Source of the DNA: Clostridia bacterium
GTDB taxonomy: Bacteria; Bacillota; Clostridia; Oscillospirales; CAG-272
NCBI GenBank assembly: GCA_017520505.1
Contig: JAFXFN010000019.1
Coordinates: forward strand, 1-33,352
DNA: 33,352 nucleotides
Reading direction: 5' to 3'
Numbering within the stretch: position 1 is the first letter of the stretch; the number at the start of each line of letters is the position of its first letter. The position numbers and the translations under genes are program-made. Positions 7,340 to 16,138 of the stretch are shown piece after piece. The notes beneath the pieces were generated by a model. The model did no database searches. It saw only the letters and a list, made by a program, of their open reading frames with translations, and was not told where the DNA came from.

Positions 7340-8066
7340 ATGAACCTAAAAATACTTAAAAAGGCATTTTCATTTGTTTTTTCTCTGTTTTTAATTATTT
7401 CTTTTGTTTCTTGCAGCAAAGGTGATTGAAATACTGATGCTTGTTATATCAACTTATACACAAGCAACGTCACGAGAAGAGTAAATTACGACAACGCTTG
7501 AATCCGATACGATTGCCGAAAAGATATAATTCGGCGGCGGAAAGCTCGAATATGAAGCTGATAAATCCCTTACTTAACGGCTATGAAGAATTTATAGATG
7601 TTGACAGTCTTATAGATTTTTTGATAATTACGGAATTTACAAATTCGGTCCCGTATGGGGTTTTGATATGGCATTCGGAAACCATACATCCGATGTACGT
7701 GGGTATAACGGATGGTGCGGTGTTGACAACACATTTTCCTATCTCGGAAAAAACGGAAAAACGTGGTATCATTTTCTGTTTAAGGATCCGAGCTTTACAT
7801 CAAGGTTTGCCGAACGCTGGGATGAAGCAAAGGACACGCTTTTACAGACAGCTCTTGACACTATTGATACGCAGTATAAGGCGGTGCTGGGCGCACAGAA
7901 AAGGAACTTTGATCGATGGGATATTTTGAATAAAAAAATAGGGGCGGGGAATGTTGACCACCGCACCTATAATACATTTGATCTTCAGGTTGAATATCTG
8001 CGTGAATTTATAAACACCAGATATAATTGGATAGACGAAAATATTTCAGAATTCAGACTTCAGTGA
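7340..8066 (+). pseudogene. Decayed CotH kinase family lipoprotein
   Basis: AAGGAG at 7327-7332 precedes ATG 7340, which begins a lipoprotein signal peptide (lipobox FVSC, Cys25) that stops at TGA 7427-7429. Beyond it CotH-like pieces appear in changing frames: GGKLEYEADKSL (7537-7574), EEFIDVDSLIDFLIITEF (about 7587-7640) and a long C-terminal part opening with FGPVWGFDMAFGN (7641-7679) and running to TGA 8066, with RFAERWDEAKD, RNFDRW and EYLREFINTRYNWID. The GPVW-FD-AFG block and the C-terminal RW...LR...R..WI pattern are typical of CotH. CotH proteins are atypical kinases, best known for spore coat assembly. At least two frame changes, internal stops and loss of most of the N-terminal kinase lobe show it is non-functional. 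The last 21 bases overlap gpsA convergently. Confidence 0.82.
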
Positions 8067-9005
8067 ACGTAAAAACAGATTTTTAACTGTCTTGTCGGGA
8101 TCGGCATTTTCAAAAAGAATACTGTACAGCGCAGATGTGATAGGCATATCTGTGCTGTATTTTTTTGCTAAAACCATAAGAGCTTTCGTTGTTGAATATC
8201 CCTCTGCGAGATATTTATAATTTTCTTTTTTGGCAAATGCCTCACCGAATGCACGGTTGTGAGAATGGTGTGAAAAAAGTGTTGCTTCATAGTCACCGAT
8301 ATGCGAAAGACCGTATACTGACATTATATCACCGCCCATTTTCTCAACAAGACGTGATATTTCTCTCGGACCTCTTGCCATAAGCGGTCCTTTTAAGGTG
8401 GAAAGGGAATAACCGTCGAGCATTCCTGCGCAGATTCCCATTACGTTTTTACTTGCCGCACCTATTTCAGTACCAATTAAATCATCAGAGTGATAAAAAC
8501 GTATAATATCCGAGGAAAAATCCTTGCAAAGACCTTGTGACAGCTCAATATCCGATGATGAAATTACCATACAGCTCGGTATTTTCTTTGTGAAATTTTC
8601 AACGTGGCCGGGACCAACCCAAACGGCAACTCTCGAAGTGTAATCGAGTCTTTCGGTGGCAACCTCGGAAAGACGTTTGCCGTCAGACTCTATCAATCCT
8701 TTCATACAAAGAACGTATATCTTGTTTTTTACATTCGTTTTTGCGATCTCATCGAACAGAGAAACTGTGTTTTGTGCGGCAATAGATACTATTATAACGT
8801 CACTTCTTGTAAGTGCTTCGGTAAGATCGGATGTGAACCTTACATTTGCAGGCATTGTAAGATATTCATTTTTGTAAGTTTGTGATAATTCTTTATAGCT
8901 TTCTGAATCTTTTCTGCCATACATCAGAACATCATGACCCGATGTTGAAAAATACCAAGCGAGGCAAGAACCCCATCTTCCGCATCCTATTACGGTTATA
9001 TTCAT
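8046..9005 (-). CDS. gpsA: NAD(P)-dependent glycerol-3-phosphate dehydrogenase
   Basis: A 319-residue GpsA that reduces dihydroxyacetone phosphate to sn-glycerol 3-phosphate, the backbone for phospholipids. The N-terminal Rossmann motif is GCGRWG (7-12); the active-site Lys regions are CMKGLIE (Lys102) and GAASKN (Lys186). The C-terminal substrate motif reads GLSHIGDYEATLFSHHSHNRAFG (232-254). In most family members the S-R-N-R there supplies an Arg that binds the substrate phosphate; here it is S-H-N-R, with His249. Length and order otherwise fit. It starts 11 bases after the NERD gene, so they are one transcript. The Shine-Dalgarno is AAGGT. No terminator is visible at its 3' end, which overlaps the CotH pseudogene. 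Confidence 0.88.
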   Translation of the reverse strand: MNITVIGCGRWGSCLAWYFSTSGHDVLMYGRKDSESYKELSQTYKNEYLTMPANVRFTSDLTEALTRSDVIIVSIAAQNTVSLFDEIAKTNVKNKIYVLCMKGLIESDGKRLSEVATERLDYTSRVAVWVGPGHVENFTKKIPSCMVISSSDIELSQGLCKDFSSDIIRFYHSDDLIGTEIGAASKNVMGICAGMLDGYSLSTLKGPLMARGPREISRLVEKMGGDIMSVYGLSHIGDYEATLFSHHSHNRAFGEAFAKKENYKYLAEGYSTTKALMVLAKKYSTDMPITSALYSILFENADPDKTVKNLFLRSLKSEF

Positions 9006-9016
9006 TTTACTTTACC

Positions 9017-9709
9017 TTAATCTTCCATTATAAATTCTGTTTTCTTGCCGTGAAGCCGTTTCATATATGTTTTTACCTCTGAATGAGTACGCTTTGAAGC
9101 ATCAAGCGCCTGCCTTATTTTGAACATTTCAATCAGAGTAAGCGCACTTTCGTGATTTAACTGACGTAACATCAACGGCAACTCCTCGACCACAAAAATA
9201 TTTTCGCCTTCAAAGAGAAGCTCGACATTTTTTTCGGTAAAAACCACTATGTTATAAAGAGGGATATTATTAAGTCTGTTGCTTTTCAGAATATCGTAAA
9301 CGATTTTTTTGTTTGCTTCATTTTTTATTGACGGATTTTCAAATTCAATTATATTATCGTTAAGGCTTTGAACCCATATATCTGTTTTCGAGTTGTCTAT
9401 ACGTCCTGATTTATCACATATTGACAGTACAGCGACACCGCCCTTTGTAATAAGCACAGAATCAAGTCTTTCGTATTTACGTATTATTCCGTTTGAATCC
9501 TTTACAGCAGGGAAGAAATAGCCTGTGAAGACGTTCTTTCGGAAAAATTCAGAACACAACGTTTCGTGCAGTAATGCGTGGCGTGACAGCTTTTTGCCCT
9601 GAATCTGTTTGTATCTGCTTTTTTTCAAGAATATACTGCATATATATATAGCACCTATAAGGCAAGAAAGCGTTATTGCGATAATTATAAGTACCTTTAA
9701 TAATGTCAT
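9017..9709 (-). CDS. Membrane-anchored NERD-domain protein
   Basis: A 230-residue protein with one N-terminal membrane segment (residues 4-28), a short basic stretch, and a NERD-like (nuclease-related) domain about residues 45-180. Visible NERD features are the HxxL-C-x-E-F region, LDSVLITKGGVAVLSICDKSGRI, then FENPSIKNEANKKIVYDIL, and the strand NIVVFTEKNVEL. NERD domains relate to restriction-like folds, but activity has rarely been shown; I infer no substrate. The ATG at 9709 has a strong GGAGG six bases away. A good promoter lies just upstream, and gpsA follows after 11 bases. The usual role of membrane NERD proteins next to housekeeping genes is unknown. Confidence 0.75.
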   Translation of the reverse strand: MTLLKVLIIIAITLSCLIGAIYICSIFLKKSRYKQIQGKKLSRHALLHETLCSEFFRKNVFTGYFFPAVKDSNGIIRKYERLDSVLITKGGVAVLSICDKSGRIDNSKTDIWVQSLNDNIIEFENPSIKNEANKKIVYDILKSNRLNNIPLYNIVVFTEKNVELLFEGENIFVVEELPLMLRQLNHESALTLIEMFKIRQALDASKRTHSEVKTYMKRLHGKKTEFIMED

Positions 9710-9741
9710 ATAGATCCTCCAATTTAGTTCTAAACAAAGTC

Positions 9742-9770
9742 ATTATATCATATTTCAGCTTCTTTTACAA
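9742..9770 (-). promoter_or_regulatory. Sigma-A promoter of the NERD-gpsA unit
   Basis: On the minus strand: -35 TTGTAA (9765-9770), 17-base spacer, -10 TATAAT (9742-9747) preceded by TGA, an extended -10. The start would be near 9735, giving a leader of about 26 bases. Confidence 0.75.
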
Positions 9771-9846
9771 TAATCAAAACAGATATTTTTATAAAATTTA
9801 ATTTTATATTAAAATTAAAAAATAATTTATAAATAAGTGTTGCAAG

Positions 9847-9876
9847 TTATTACTTATAGTATTAAAATGATATAAT
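9847..9876 (+). promoter_or_regulatory. Possible promoter of the BMP-type lipoprotein
   Basis: A perfect -10 TATAAT at 9871-9876, with only a weak -35 (TTATTA at 9847-9852, 18-base spacer) in a very A/T-rich stretch. It faces away from the NERD promoter, making this a divergent promoter region. Confidence 0.5.
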
Positions 9877-9901
9877 AAATAAAATAGTTAGGAAATGGAT
9901 C

Positions 9902-10960
9902 ATGAAATTTAGAAAAACAGCTTCAATAATTATTCTTTCGCTTTTGATAGTATCTTCTGTGGTATTATCCTCGTGCAGCTCTTGCGTTTCCGATAAGACC
10001 ACAACGGGAACAAAATATAATATTATGATGATAGGCGACATTACAGCTAAGGAAGGCTCAACACATCTTTCGGATATAACGTGGTCTGCTGTAAAAAAAT
10101 ATACCGAAGGCACGGATATGAAATATAAATCATTCGCACCGTCTGAGGCTGAGGCTATGAACAGGGTAGAAACAGACCAGGTTCAGCAAAGTGTCGCAAA
10201 GCGCTTGTCATACAATACGCAGATAGAGCTTGCGGCATCACAGAAAGCACCCGATAAAGCAATTATTGTTTTACCCGGTGAAGAATATGTTGATGCATAT
10301 CTTGAAAACGTATTAAAAGATTCAAGCTATGATAAAAAATATTCGGGCGTTTGGTTCTTACTTACAGGTGTTTCATCCGTTCATCAGTCGGCTGATGTTG
10401 CAAATATCGGAACTCGTGCAATTACGCTCGTTATAAATGAAAATGAATGCGGTCAGCTTTACGGATATACAGCTGTAAAGCTCGGATATAAAAATATAGG
10501 ATATCTTGGTTCGGATTCTGAATATTCGACAAGCTTCAAAGCAGGAATTCAAGAGGGAATCAATAAAGCAAAAACAGAGCTTTCGATTACAGATGTTACA
10601 TTTACCGATAATACAGATTATTCTTCTGAAAATTCAGCACGTGTAGCTTCACTTTATGACTCTTGTGACATTGTTATACCTGAAAACGAATCATTTTCTG
10701 AAATTCTTAAAAATAACGCAAGCGGAAAAGCCTATGCGACAATGGGAATCGATGACAGCTCTGTATTCGGATATGATTTCAATACAGATAAGCTCCGTGA
10801 GGTAATACAGAACAATATAACAGCGCTTTCCAACAAGGGCGAAAACAAGGATGTCAAATTTACCGGCTGTGCTGACGGTATCTGGAATTACAACGGAAAG
10901 GATAATTCCGATTTTACCGTTGACGATGCAAAGGCATTTATGAAAACATTTGAGGATTGA
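9902..10960 (+). CDS. BMP/Med-family substrate-binding lipoprotein
   Basis: A 352-residue exported lipoprotein: hydrophobic residues 8-21, lipobox LSSC with Cys25, then a periplasmic-binding-protein type I fold. The recognisable block is CGQLYGYTAVKLGYKNIGYLGS (about 179-200), followed by a FKAGIQEGI helix, as in BMP/PnrA/Med proteins that bind nucleosides or act as sensors. Two-lobe order is consistent: IMMIGDIT at the start, ITLVIN, then DIVIPENES and ATMGIDDSS in the second lobe. No ABC permease or ATPase is adjacent, so it is either an orphan binding protein or a sensor. The ATG has AGGAAA upstream. It is a single-gene transcript ending in a strong terminator. Confidence 0.8.
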   Translation: MKFRKTASIIILSLLIVSSVVLSSCSSCVSDKTTTGTKYNIMMIGDITAKEGSTHLSDITWSAVKKYTEGTDMKYKSFAPSEAEAMNRVETDQVQQSVAKRLSYNTQIELAASQKAPDKAIIVLPGEEYVDAYLENVLKDSSYDKKYSGVWFLLTGVSSVHQSADVANIGTRAITLVINENECGQLYGYTAVKLGYKNIGYLGSDSEYSTSFKAGIQEGINKAKTELSITDVTFTDNTDYSSENSARVASLYDSCDIVIPENESFSEILKNNASGKAYATMGIDDSSVFGYDFNTDKLREVIQNNITALSNKGENKDVKFTGCADGIWNYNGKDNSDFTVDDAKAFMKTFED

Positions 10961-10974
10961 TCAGTCGAAAAACT

Positions 10975-11014
10975 TGCAGTGAGTGTTGCAAAGGCATAAC
11001 TCACTGCATTTTTT
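10975..11014 (+). terminator. Terminator of the BMP-type lipoprotein gene
   Basis: TGCAGTGAGT (10975-10984) pairs perfectly with ACTCACTGCA (10999-11008), a 10-bp stem followed by T6. It begins 14 bases after the stop codon. Confidence 0.9.
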
Positions 11015-11029
11015 ACTTAAACAGAGAAT

Positions 11030-11080
11030 TATCAATAATTACACAAAATACAAGTTTTGTGTAATTATTGATAGGTTTTT
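11030..11080 (+). repeat. Perfect 19-bp inverted repeat, terminator-like
   Basis: Positions 11030-11048 and 11055-11073 are perfect reverse complements around the 6-base loop TACAAG. GG and T5 (11076-11080) follow on the plus strand. It lies only 16 bases after the BMP gene terminator, so it is either a second terminator or an unrelated palindromic element. Confidence 0.7.
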
Positions 11081-11335
11081 AAGCTAAAAAGCTCTTCTGT
11101 ATGCTTTTTTATATTTTGTGATGCTTTATTCGTACCGATGAGTTTTTTATGCTTTATAAATCTCTTTATGTTATATTAAATTTATTCAGTCAGTCTTGTA
11201 TGCTTTTTTATCTGTCACTAAATTATTTTATTCCAAATCCCAACGATTGAATTTCTAATTTAGATTTTAATAATTATATTCGCTTCACAAATGCAAAAAT
11301 TTTCAAATACATTATTCTGTGTCGCTCTGCACGCT

Positions 11336-11374
11336 ACGCTCTCGATGATCTGTACATCGGGAGCGTTTCTATTT
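11336..11374 (+). terminator. Stand-alone hairpin with U-rich tail
   Basis: ACGCTCTCGATG (11336-11347) pairs with CATCGGGAGCGT (11355-11366), 12 positions with a single wobble, loop ATCTGTA, tail TTTCTATTT. It is not at the end of any gene on the plus strand; it may end an unrecognised small RNA. Confidence 0.45.
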
Positions 11375-11646
11375 GAATTCACAGCTGAATTGCAATATCA
11401 AAATTTATTGAATTACTGTGTGTGGTTTCAGTAACATAAATTCATTTAAACTCTGCGTTAACCATATAAAATATGCCTGTGACTGAATTTAAACTGTAAT
11501 TATGTATTGGTCGCCTATGGCGGTTATCGGATAAGACAATAGAAAAAACATAAAGCATATTTTATAAACTCTTAAAGTTATAAGTATATATGCCGAAGAT
11601 TCCAAGAAATGATATATATGAACAATATGTGTACACAGAGGAATAC

Positions 11647-11683
11647 AAAAATATAATGCTGTCAAATAACTGACAGCATTATA
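11647..11683 (-). terminator. Terminator of polC and the pyrH-polC operon
   Basis: A perfect 13-bp stem, 11652-11664 with 11671-11683, loop 11665-11670, followed on the minus strand by TTTTTGTATT. It lies 10 bases beyond the polC stop. Confidence 0.9.
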
Positions 11684-11692
11684 CAAAATTTT

Positions 11693-14600
11693 TTAATCCA
11701 TAAACGAAAACATTGAAATCTGGTTCGTTTCTGAAAGTCCGTCAAGGACTCCGTTTTGCTGTAATATTTCAATAACAGCCTTTGAAATCTTGGCTTTTTG
11801 TGACAATTCTTCAACAGAAAAGATTTTTGTGCCCTTGCAGGCTTCTGCGATTTTAACTGCCGCTGTGTCACCAAGACCGGGCAAGCACGAAAACGGCAGT
11901 CTTATTTTACCGTTTTCAGGCAAAAATGCGTGTGAATCAGAGTGTTCAAGGCTTACAGGCAGGAATTTAATACCTCTGCAAACAGCTTCAAGTGCAAGCT
12001 GGCAAGCTGAATATTGTTCATCTTCCTTCTGGCTTTTGTCAGCCTTGTTTTCAATTTCGGATATAATTTCTTTGAGAGCCGCTTTTCCTTTAAGTGCGGC
12101 AACACCGTCAAATCCGCCGGGGGCTACAGTAAAGAATGCGGCGTAGAATTCAAGCGGATAATAGACTTTATACCATCCGAGGCGAAGTGCAGAAATAATA
12201 TAAGCCGCTGCGTGTGCTTTCGGGAACATGTACTTAATTTTAAGACACGATTCGATGTACCATTCGGGAACACCGTGCTCACGCATTGCTGTAAAATGCT
12301 CTTCTTTGAGAATTTTAGGCGGCTTGTTTCCCTTTCTGACTATTTCCATTATATTGAATGCCATTGACGGTTCAAGCCCCTTATGAAGCAAATAAACCAT
12401 AATATCGTCACGTGTACCGATAACGTCTGAAATCGTACACGTTCCGTTTTTGATAAGCTCTTGTGCATTTCCGAGCCATACGTCTGTGCCGTGCGAAAGT
12501 CCCGATATCTGCAAAAGGTCGGAAAAGTTCTTCGGCTTTGTATCAACAAGCATCTGTCTGACGAATTTTGTGCCAAGCTCAGGCAATCCGAATGTGCCGA
12601 CCGGAGATCCTATATCCTCGGGTGTTATACCGAGAGGTTCTGTAGACAAAAGCAATCCGAGAACGTTTTTATCATTCATAGGTACGTCAAGCACACATGT
12701 ATTTGTATACTTTTCAAGCATTTTGTACTTTGTCGGTACATCATGGCCGAGTATATCAAGCTTGAGGATCGTATCGTGCAAATATTCAAACGCAAAGTGC
12801 GTCGTTACAATTGTCGATTTCGGATCATCTGCTGGATGCTGTACAGGTGTAAAATCATATACGTCATATTCTCTCGGTACAACTATAATGCCTCCGGGGT
12901 GCTGTCCTGTTGTACGCTTTACGCCGACGCACTTATTTACGAGATGCTGTATTTCAGCCTTTGTTACATCGAAGTTATTTTCTTCCATATACTTCATAAC
13001 ATAAAGACCGTAAGCCGTTTTCGAGGCAAGTGTACCGATAGTACCCGCTCTGAAGACGTTTTCTTCGCCGAAAAGAACTTCCGTATATTTGTGTGCATCG
13101 GCTTGCACATCACCCGAAAAGTTAAGGTCTATATCGGGAGATTTGTCGCCGTAAAATCCCAAAAACGTTTCAAAAGGTATGTCGTGACCGTCACCTTTCA
13201 TCTGTGTACCGCATTCGGGACAATTTTTATCGGGCAAGTCAAATCCCGAGCTTACAGAACCGTCCTCGATAAATTCACTGTGCTTGCATTTTGGGCACAG
13301 ATAATGAGGAGGAAGCGGATTTACTTCCGTTATATTTGCCATTGTAGCAACAAATGATGAGCCGACAGAGCCACGTGATCCGACAAGATATCCTTTTTCT
13401 TCGCTGTTCTTAACAAGCTTCTGTGCGATAATATAGAGGACTCCGAAGCCGTTGGAAATAATAGACGAGAGCTCTCGTTCAAGTCTTTTTTGAACAACGG
13501 GCGGAGGCGGATCGCCGTACATGCTTTTCATTTTGTTGTAACACATATCCGTCAGCTCTTGGTCAGCACCCTCGATTTTAGGAGGATAGCTTCCTTTGGG
13601 AATAGGACGGACATATTCTATCATATCTGCAATCTTATTGGGATTACTTATAACGACCTCATAAGCGACATCCTCTGACAAATACTCAAATTCCTTGAGC
13701 ATTTCATCAGTCGTACGGAAATAAACGCCTATGTCATCGTCACTGTCTTTCATTTTTTTACCTGCAAGGATTATTTTTCTTGCAATTTCATCTTCCTTGT
13801 TAAGCACGTGCGCGTCACACGTTGCGCAAACAGGTATGTTAAGCTCACGGCCAAGCTCTATTATACGCTTGTTAATGTCAATGAGTGTTTGTTCGCTCTT
13901 GACCTTTTCGCCTCTTACAAGGTAACCGTTGTTACAAAGAGGCTGTATTTCAAGATAATCATAGTAAGATGCGTGTTGTTTAATATCTTCGTCACTTCTT
14001 CCGTCAAGTATCATGGAATACAAATTACCCGACGAACAAGCAGAACCGACGATAATTCCCTCTCGCAATTCATCAAGAAGGGTTTTAGGTATAAGAGGCT
14101 TTCTGTAAAAATATTTTAAGTTTGAGGCAGAAATAATCTTATAAAGATTTTTAAGACCGACATTGTTTTTTACAAGCAAAATAATGTGATGCGGACGTCC
14201 TTTAAGCTGAGTCGAGGAAGACGATATAGCTTCATCAAGATCCGCAACGGTGTTAATTCCCTCTTTGTGAAGCTTCTCAACCATCTTTATAAAAATATAG
14301 GCAAGCATCTCTGCATCGTCACAGGCGCGGTGGTGATTGAAGTCACCGAGTCCCATGTGTGCCGCAATTCTGTCAAGAGTGTGACGCTTCAGCTCGGGGT
14401 TAACATATCTTGAAAGTGCAACTGTATCAATATATCTGTTATTGAAAACAAGATCATGATTTTTTGCTGCACGTGAAATAAAGCTTGTGTCAAACGTTGC
14501 ATTGTGGGCAATCAGAATATCATCACCGCAGAATTCAAGAAACTGACTGACAGCTGTTTTTACATCGGGTGCGCCTTCAATCATAGAGTCGTCAATTCCT

Positions 14601-16138
14601 GTAAGCTCCGTTATATTCGGAGGTATTTTCATACCGGGATCAACGAATGTATTGAATTTATCTATAACCTCGCCGTTTGATATTTTGACAGCACCGATTT
14701 CTATAATGCCGCAGTCTATAGAGCTAAGTCCTGTTGTTTCTATGTCAAATACAACAAATTCACCCGACAGCTCACCAACAGCTTCGCCAAAAATTACAGA
14801 TGATGAGTCATCGATAAAATACCCTTCAAGTCCGTAAATTACCTTAAAAGGTTCCTCTCCCTCTGCTTTCGATTTATTAAGTCTTTCCGCCGCCAACATC
14901 GCTTCGGGAAAGCCTTGTACATTTCCGTGGTCTGTGATTGCAACAGCTTTATGTCCCCAGCTTGCCGCTGTTTTTACAGCTTCATCGGGTGGGATAGTTG
15001 CATCGAGTGATGACATTTGCGTGTGCAAATGAAGCTCTACACGTTTTTCTCCCGCAGTATCACGTCTGCCTTTTTTCTTGACTTTAACTATGTTTTTAGG
15101 CGATATTGCAAGCTCACCATCAAATTTATCAAGCTTTACAGCACCTGAAATAGCAACAGCGACACCGTTTTTAACAGAACATATAGGGCTGTCTTTTTCT
15201 TCAGAAGGCAAAACAAGCTTACAAGTAAGCGCTGAATCACCATCGGTTATGTAAAAAGAAATGATTATTTTTGCTTTATTTCTTGTTTCTCTTTGGTCAA
15301 TTCCGAAAATTTCTCCGAATACGCAGATATTTTTATATTCACCCTTTATATTTCGAAGCGGTACGGGATCGCTCGGCGTGAATTCTTCGCCGTATATAAC
15401 CTCAGTTGATGAAGCATCGAAAAACATTTTTCCTATAGAAAAATTATCTCCGTCCTTTTCACAGAAAGGCTCATCATCATAAAGAGTCGTCATTTTGTTT
15501 TTGTATTCATCAAGCAGCTCGTCCTTGTTTTTAGGGGAAGGCGCATTTGCCGCCGCTTCAGCATCGGAAATTGCACGTCTTGCAATTTCTCTTTGCTCGT
15601 TAAGCCACTTTTTCTGATGTTCATCATACAAAGATGCGGCGGCATCGGAATAAGAATCACGCTGTATCGTTATTGCGTAGCGCAGACCGAACTGTTCAAA
15701 TATTATATCACTTATGATATAAGGCGCTTCGCTTAAATATATAAGATCAATTCCGCCGTTGGTGGTGGAAATGGTGACATCTATTTCGTGTTCACTTATT
15801 TTAACTGTATATTCATTGAAAAATCCTCGGGTTATAGCTCCTTTCAGACTTGCTTCAAAAAATATACTGTCCATAACCTTTTGCGAAAACCATTCCTTTT
15901 TATACTGTGGCTTGATCTTCACAAAGTTTACCTGATAAGCGTTTTTTATGTCATCACAAAGATTGAACAGCTCACGTGCGGAAACAAATTCGCACATTTC
16001 AGCAGTTACTTCTATGTATCTGCTTTCCCTGTCTACCCTTGTTCTTACAGAAAAAGAGGATGACAAAATACGCCTCTGAAAATCATTCTTCGGCGTATAT
16101 TTTGAAAATACATCTTGTAAGGTTTTTGAGTTACTCAT
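11693..16138 (-). CDS. polC: DNA polymerase III PolC-type alpha subunit
   Basis: The main leading-strand replicase of Firmicutes, 1481 residues, close to the usual 1430-1470. In order: N-terminal domain (1-230), OB fold (about 270-350), PHP domain with VELHLHTQMS (367-376) and ITDHGN (401-406), an inserted proofreading 3'-5' exonuclease (460-625) with DIETTG (465-470) and HHRACDDAE, the rest of PHP, then palm/fingers. A zinc-binding set (CPKC 948-951, CPEC 973-976) sits before the catalytic block PDIDLNFSGD (1001-1010). SRGSVGSSF (921-929) is the nucleotide-binding loop. The ATG at 16138 overlaps the ispG stop as ATGA, which argues for translational coupling. It is the last gene of the operon. 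Confidence 0.98.
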   Translation of the reverse strand: MSNSKTLQDVFSKYTPKNDFQRRILSSSFSVRTRVDRESRYIEVTAEMCEFVSARELFNLCDDIKNAYQVNFVKIKPQYKKEWFSQKVMDSIFFEASLKGAITRGFFNEYTVKISEHEIDVTISTTNGGIDLIYLSEAPYIISDIIFEQFGLRYAITIQRDSYSDAAASLYDEHQKKWLNEQREIARRAISDAEAAANAPSPKNKDELLDEYKNKMTTLYDDEPFCEKDGDNFSIGKMFFDASSTEVIYGEEFTPSDPVPLRNIKGEYKNICVFGEIFGIDQRETRNKAKIIISFYITDGDSALTCKLVLPSEEKDSPICSVKNGVAVAISGAVKLDKFDGELAISPKNIVKVKKKGRRDTAGEKRVELHLHTQMSSLDATIPPDEAVKTAASWGHKAVAITDHGNVQGFPEAMLAAERLNKSKAEGEEPFKVIYGLEGYFIDDSSSVIFGEAVGELSGEFVVFDIETTGLSSIDCGIIEIGAVKISNGEVIDKFNTFVDPGMKIPPNITELTGIDDSMIEGAPDVKTAVSQFLEFCGDDILIAHNATFDTSFISRAAKNHDLVFNNRYIDTVALSRYVNPELKRHTLDRIAAHMGLGDFNHHRACDDAEMLAYIFIKMVEKLHKEGINTVADLDEAISSSSTQLKGRPHHIILLVKNNVGLKNLYKIISASNLKYFYRKPLIPKTLLDELREGIIVGSACSSGNLYSMILDGRSDEDIKQHASYYDYLEIQPLCNNGYLVRGEKVKSEQTLIDINKRIIELGRELNIPVCATCDAHVLNKEDEIARKIILAGKKMKDSDDDIGVYFRTTDEMLKEFEYLSEDVAYEVVISNPNKIADMIEYVRPIPKGSYPPKIEGADQELTDMCYNKMKSMYGDPPPPVVQKRLERELSSIISNGFGVLYIIAQKLVKNSEEKGYLVGSRGSVGSSFVATMANITEVNPLPPHYLCPKCKHSEFIEDGSVSSGFDLPDKNCPECGTQMKGDGHDIPFETFLGFYGDKSPDIDLNFSGDVQADAHKYTEVLFGEENVFRAGTIGTLASKTAYGLYVMKYMEENNFDVTKAEIQHLVNKCVGVKRTTGQHPGGIIVVPREYDVYDFTPVQHPADDPKSTIVTTHFAFEYLHDTILKLDILGHDVPTKYKMLEKYTNTCVLDVPMNDKNVLGLLLSTEPLGITPEDIGSPVGTFGLPELGTKFVRQMLVDTKPKNFSDLLQISGLSHGTDVWLGNAQELIKNGTCTISDVIGTRDDIMVYLLHKGLEPSMAFNIMEIVRKGNKPPKILKEEHFTAMREHGVPEWYIESCLKIKYMFPKAHAAAYIISALRLGWYKVYYPLEFYAAFFTVAPGGFDGVAALKGKAALKEIISEIENKADKSQKEDEQYSACQLALEAVCRGIKFLPVSLEHSDSHAFLPENGKIRLPFSCLPGLGDTAAVKIAEACKGTKIFSVEELSQKAKISKAVIEILQQNGVLDGLSETNQISMFSFMD

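Larger units (their letters stand above)
11016..11646. other. Gene-poor intergenic region
   Basis: About 630 A/T-rich bases between two terminators. I find no reading frame with a credible Shine-Dalgarno and family-like sequence; the longest minus-strand frame (11489-11686) runs through the polC terminator and looks random. It contains a perfect 19-bp inverted repeat, a second strong hairpin, and short TGTATGC-T-run repeats at 11098-11112 and 11197-11211 (listed separately where notable). It could hold a small RNA or remnants of a lost gene. Confidence 0.6.

Noticed and set aside
7441..7929. A 162-codon plus-strand frame as a separate gene
   Set aside because: It crosses CotH-like coding in other frames; only its middle (EEFIDVDSLIDFLIITEF) is CotH-like, so it is one piece of the pseudogene.
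11489..11686. Minus-strand frame of 65 codons after polC
   Set aside because: It runs through the polC terminator hairpin, has no ribosome site, and resembles no family I know.
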